Below, in pieces: positions 61,727 through 64,000 of a stretch of DNA of 64,000 nucleotides (its first letter is position 1; every line of letters begins with the position of its first letter). Made by a program: the position numbers and the translations under genes. This stretch comes from Hyphomonas sediminis (GTDB lineage Bacteria > Pseudomonadota > Alphaproteobacteria > Caulobacterales > Hyphomonadaceae). The notes beneath the pieces were generated by a model, which was not told the DNA's origin, ran no database searches, and saw only the letters and a list, made by a program, of their open reading frames with translations. The stretch lies in the NCBI RefSeq assembly GCF_019679475.1, contig NZ_JAIEZP010000001.1, positions 1,488,001 to 1,552,000 on the forward strand, written 5' to 3'.

Positions 61727-62713
61727 ATGCTGGGAAGAGTTCTGGTTGCGGGTGGGGCAGGTTATGTCGGCAGCCATTGTTGCCGGGCATTTGCTGAGGC
61801 TGGCTGGGAGGTCACCGTATTCGACAATCTGGCGACCGGCTGGCGTGATCTCGTCCAGTGGGGCGATCTGATTGAGGGCGATCTCAATAATCCAGCAGAT
61901 ATCGAGGCTGCGTTTCAGAAAGTGAAGCCCGATGCGGTGGCTCATTTTGCCGGATCAACACTGGTGGGCGAATCCGTTCATGAGCCGGAGAAATACTACC
62001 GCAACAACACCTTCACGACGCTGAACCTGATTGAGGTGATGCGCCGGCATGAGGTGCGCAACATAATCTTCTCCTCCACCTGCGCCATCTTCGGTAAGGC
62101 GCAGACGGAGTATCTGGCAGAAGACCACCCATTCAGCCCGATCAATCCCTACGGGATGTCAAAGCTGATGGTCGAATACATGCTGGCCGATGCAGACCGG
62201 GCGCATGGTATCCGGTCGGCCTGCCTGCGCTATTTCAATGCCGCTGGCGCCGACCGCGATGCGCGGACAGGCGAGCGGCACGTTCCGGAAACTCATCTTA
62301 TTCCGCTCGCGCTCAAGGGCGCCTACGATCCGGACTTTTCCTTCACCATCCACGGCACCGATTTCGATACGCCGGATGGCACGGCCATTCGCGACTATAT
62401 CCATGTGGAGGATCTGGCTGAGGCGCACCTGCTGGCGCTAAATGCGCTGCGCGATGGCGCGCCGAGCAATGCGTTCAATCTCGGCACCGGGCTGGGCACC
62501 AGCGTTGCGGAAATCGTTGCCGCCGTGGAAGCGGCAACCGGCCGCGTGCTGCCCCGCAAAACCGGGCCGCGCCGTCCCGGTGACCCGCCCCGCCTCGTTG
62601 CCGCGCCAGACCATGCCGCACGCACGCTCGGCTGGAAGGCGACCCGGTCAGACGTAGACACGATCATTCGTTCCGCGCTTGCCTGGCACCAGAAAGACTG
62701 GCAGCGCGAGTAG
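61727..62713 (+). CDS. galE: UDP-glucose 4-epimerase
   Basis: A 328-aa extended SDR interconverting UDP-glucose and UDP-galactose (or the GlcNAc forms). GGAGYVGSH near residue 9-17, FSSTCAIFG near 118 and YGMSK (Tyr-x3-Lys) near 143 are canonical. It supplies activated sugars for the polysaccharide cluster. The 139 bases upstream contain a 7-bp inverted repeat CCCTGAC/GTCAGGG. Confidence 0.94.
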   Translation: MLGRVLVAGGAGYVGSHCCRAFAEAGWEVTVFDNLATGWRDLVQWGDLIEGDLNNPADIEAAFQKVKPDAVAHFAGSTLVGESVHEPEKYYRNNTFTTLNLIEVMRRHEVRNIIFSSTCAIFGKAQTEYLAEDHPFSPINPYGMSKLMVEYMLADADRAHGIRSACLRYFNAAGADRDARTGERHVPETHLIPLALKGAYDPDFSFTIHGTDFDTPDGTAIRDYIHVEDLAEAHLLALNALRDGAPSNAFNLGTGLGTSVAEIVAAVEAATGRVLPRKTGPRRPGDPPRLVAAPDHAARTLGWKATRSDVDTIIRSALAWHQKDWQRE

Positions 62714-62788
62714 GGGTGCGCCAACGGGCTATTTGTTCCCAATCCGTATGCGTGCTTATAGCAGCTGAATTGCCGTCGGGAGAAAAGC

Positions 62789-63718
62789 GTGACCGCAATG
62801 GATCTGGCAGAAATCGAGGCCCGTATCATCGCCCAAATTGGCGAGAAAGGGCCACAACTCGGCAAGGAGCTTTCCTTCGCCATGCCGGATGTGCCGGTGC
62901 TGGCGCTATGGCAGGCCTGTTTCCGGTCCAAGGCTTTCCTCGTTTCCCACTTCGCCAGCTATTACCTGCGCTATGACATTACGCGCGACGATCAGGTGCG
63001 GCTCAGCCCCTCTATCCTGCGCGATTTCCTCTCCTTCACGCTGTTCGGCCTTGCCGGGCAGCAGGACCTGATGATCGAGCGCCAGGGCTCGCTCTCCAAT
63101 ACGCACCGCGAAATCAGCCGCGAGAAGATTGCGCTGGCGCAATCGGCCATGAAGGCGGTGCTGTTGAAACTTGGCCGGGATATTCGCGGCCAGATCTGCG
63201 CCTTCATCGCAGGCGACCTTGCCTATTACCTTGCCCACAATGAGCCGCGCGAACACGCCGCCTCAGGTGAAATGGTCAGAGGCTCCGATGTCGATATCAT
63301 CATCATCCTGGGTGACAGCCTGCCTCAGGAGCTGAAAGACACGATCGACGCGGAAATGATCCGCATGAAATCGGTCTACCTGCGCCATCCCGATTACCGG
63401 CAGGAGATAGACTTCATCTGCAAGTATCAGTCGGTCATGGAACGCCAGTTTGGCTATGCTGACATTCACGACAAGATCGCCAGCAAGATTGCGTATGAGT
63501 CCATGTTCCTCGGCGGCTCGCTGACACTTTACATGGAAGTGCGCGAGGCGATGACCCGCCTGGGCGTCGACAAGTTGATCGAGGCCGACTTTGATCACGC
63601 GCTGAAAGACCGCAAGAATGCGATGCGCAAGCTGCTGAACGCCGAACCCAGCGGCGTGATCGACGACGAAATGCGCTCCCTGTTCTACTTCTCGCAGGAA
63701 CGCGTCGAGTTTTCCTGA
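62789..63718 (+). CDS. Nucleotidyltransferase-like protein of unknown function
   Basis: A 309-aa protein with no clear full-length homologue recognised. Residues about 143-175 read GDLAYYLAHNEPREHAASGE then RGSDVDIIII; the GSDVD pattern resembles the metal-binding G-S-x-x-D-x-D of the nucleotidyltransferase fold. The surrounding region is rich in helices (SREKIALAQSAMKAVLLKLG). The GTG start has GGGAG 6 bases upstream. Its place among sugar-nucleotide genes suggests a sugar or phospho-substrate, but catalytic competence is unproven. Confidence 0.75.
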   Translation: MTAMDLAEIEARIIAQIGEKGPQLGKELSFAMPDVPVLALWQACFRSKAFLVSHFASYYLRYDITRDDQVRLSPSILRDFLSFTLFGLAGQQDLMIERQGSLSNTHREISREKIALAQSAMKAVLLKLGRDIRGQICAFIAGDLAYYLAHNEPREHAASGEMVRGSDVDIIIILGDSLPQELKDTIDAEMIRMKSVYLRHPDYRQEIDFICKYQSVMERQFGYADIHDKIASKIAYESMFLGGSLTLYMEVREAMTRLGVDKLIEADFDHALKDRKNAMRKLLNAEPSGVIDDEMRSLFYFSQERVEFS

Positions 63719-63802
63719 CACAGGCTGAAACCAAGTGTGACTGGAAACCTGGCGCGGCGCGCGCCAAACAGCCGTCAAACTCCCATCCAGGACAGTAGAG
63801 AC

Positions 63803-64000
63803 ATGCAGTTCATTGACCTTCAGGCCCAGCGCCGCCGCATCGAAACCGAGATAAACTCAGCCGTTCAGCGCGTCATCGAGAGCGGGCGCTATGTGCTTGG
63901 TCCCGAAGTCGGCGAGCTGGAAAAGCAGCTGGCGGCCTGGTGCGGCGCGAAACATTCGGTGTCCTGCGCCAACGGCACCGATGCCCTCTCCTTGCCGCTG
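63803..64000 (+). CDS. DegT/DnrJ/EryC1/StrS aminotransferase, partial (runs off the window)
   Basis: The first 66 residues are visible: QFIDLQAQRRRIETEI, ESGRYVLGPEVGELE, CGAKHSVSCANGTDAL. This is the N terminus of a PLP-dependent sugar aminotransferase and resembles WbpE-type enzymes that aminate UDP-3-keto-GlcNAcA. The PLP Lys is beyond the window. It continues the polysaccharide cluster; 84 bases separate it from the previous gene. Confidence 0.9.
   Translation, partial: MQFIDLQAQRRRIETEINSAVQRVIESGRYVLGPEVGELEKQLAAWCGAKHSVSCANGTDALSLPL

Overview
The window is 64 kb of dense, GC-rich bacterial chromosome. The gene families point to an alphaproteobacterium, and a marine Hyphomonadaceae-like heterotroph fits best (an inference; no rRNA or phylogenetic marker search was possible). 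Supporting signs are the slt/dapA/smpB neighbourhood, a yfgM-bamB-der run, a TonB receptor, many secreted peptidases and lipoproteins, and many acyl-CoA, SDR and aldehyde dehydrogenase genes. I found no tRNA, rRNA, CRISPR array, transposase or phage gene. The window ends inside an aminotransferase gene.

Layout. 0-7.2 kb: a lipoprotein phosphoesterase, a candidate structured RNA with its own promoter and terminator, rtcB (RNA ligase), a PcfJ-like protein, an HD-domain protein, a Kazal-domain lipoprotein, an SDR dehydrogenase and a VOC protein. 7.3-7.9 kb: one orphan gene of visibly lower GC. 8-16.6 kb: uptake and protein breakdown (S10 carboxypeptidase, CNT nucleoside permease, TonB receptor, GST, M1 aminopeptidase). 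16.7-24.5 kb: fatty or aromatic acid metabolism (SDR, thioesterase, acyl-CoA dehydrogenase, beta-lactamase-like esterase, enoyl-CoA hydratase, coniferyl-aldehyde dehydrogenase) mixed with small housekeeping genes. 25-30 kb: a dicarboxylate symporter, lytic transglycosylase, dapA and smpB. 30.4-34.5 kb: a TetR-controlled operon of phosphotransferase, acyl-CoA dehydrogenase and zinc alcohol dehydrogenase, resembling a split ACAD10/11 and possibly a 4-hydroxyacyl-CoA pathway. 34.5-44.2 kb: UDG, gamma-glutamyltransferase, a 2-hydroxyacid dehydrogenase, a sugar dehydrogenase, CorA, nitronate monooxygenase, and two small exported Glu/Ala-repeat proteins. 44.3-53 kb: Nudix, RNA methyltransferase, patatin, NnrU, panB, yfgM-bamB-der. 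53-58.5 kb: a lipoprotein subtilisin with a barrel-like C terminus, then cysNC and cysD. 58.8-64 kb: glmS followed by a surface-polysaccharide cluster (RmlD-like reductase, GalE, a nucleotidyltransferase-like protein and a WbpE-like aminotransferase).

Most unusual features: (1) a roughly 180-nt candidate RNA upstream of rtcB with mutually exclusive pairings; (2) several mRNA leaders in which the ribosome-binding site lies in a hairpin or beside competing hairpins (rtcB, the Glu/Ala protein at 42.5 kb, the subtilisin at 55.6 kb, glmS); (3) families of palindromic intergenic repeats, including a composite element present twice in the same order and one module whose inner hairpin differs in sequence but still pairs; (4) paired acidic heptad- and hendecad-repeat exported proteins; (5) a nucleotidyltransferase-like protein of unknown role in the polysaccharide locus. 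These are sequence-pattern inferences; no searches or folding programs were run.
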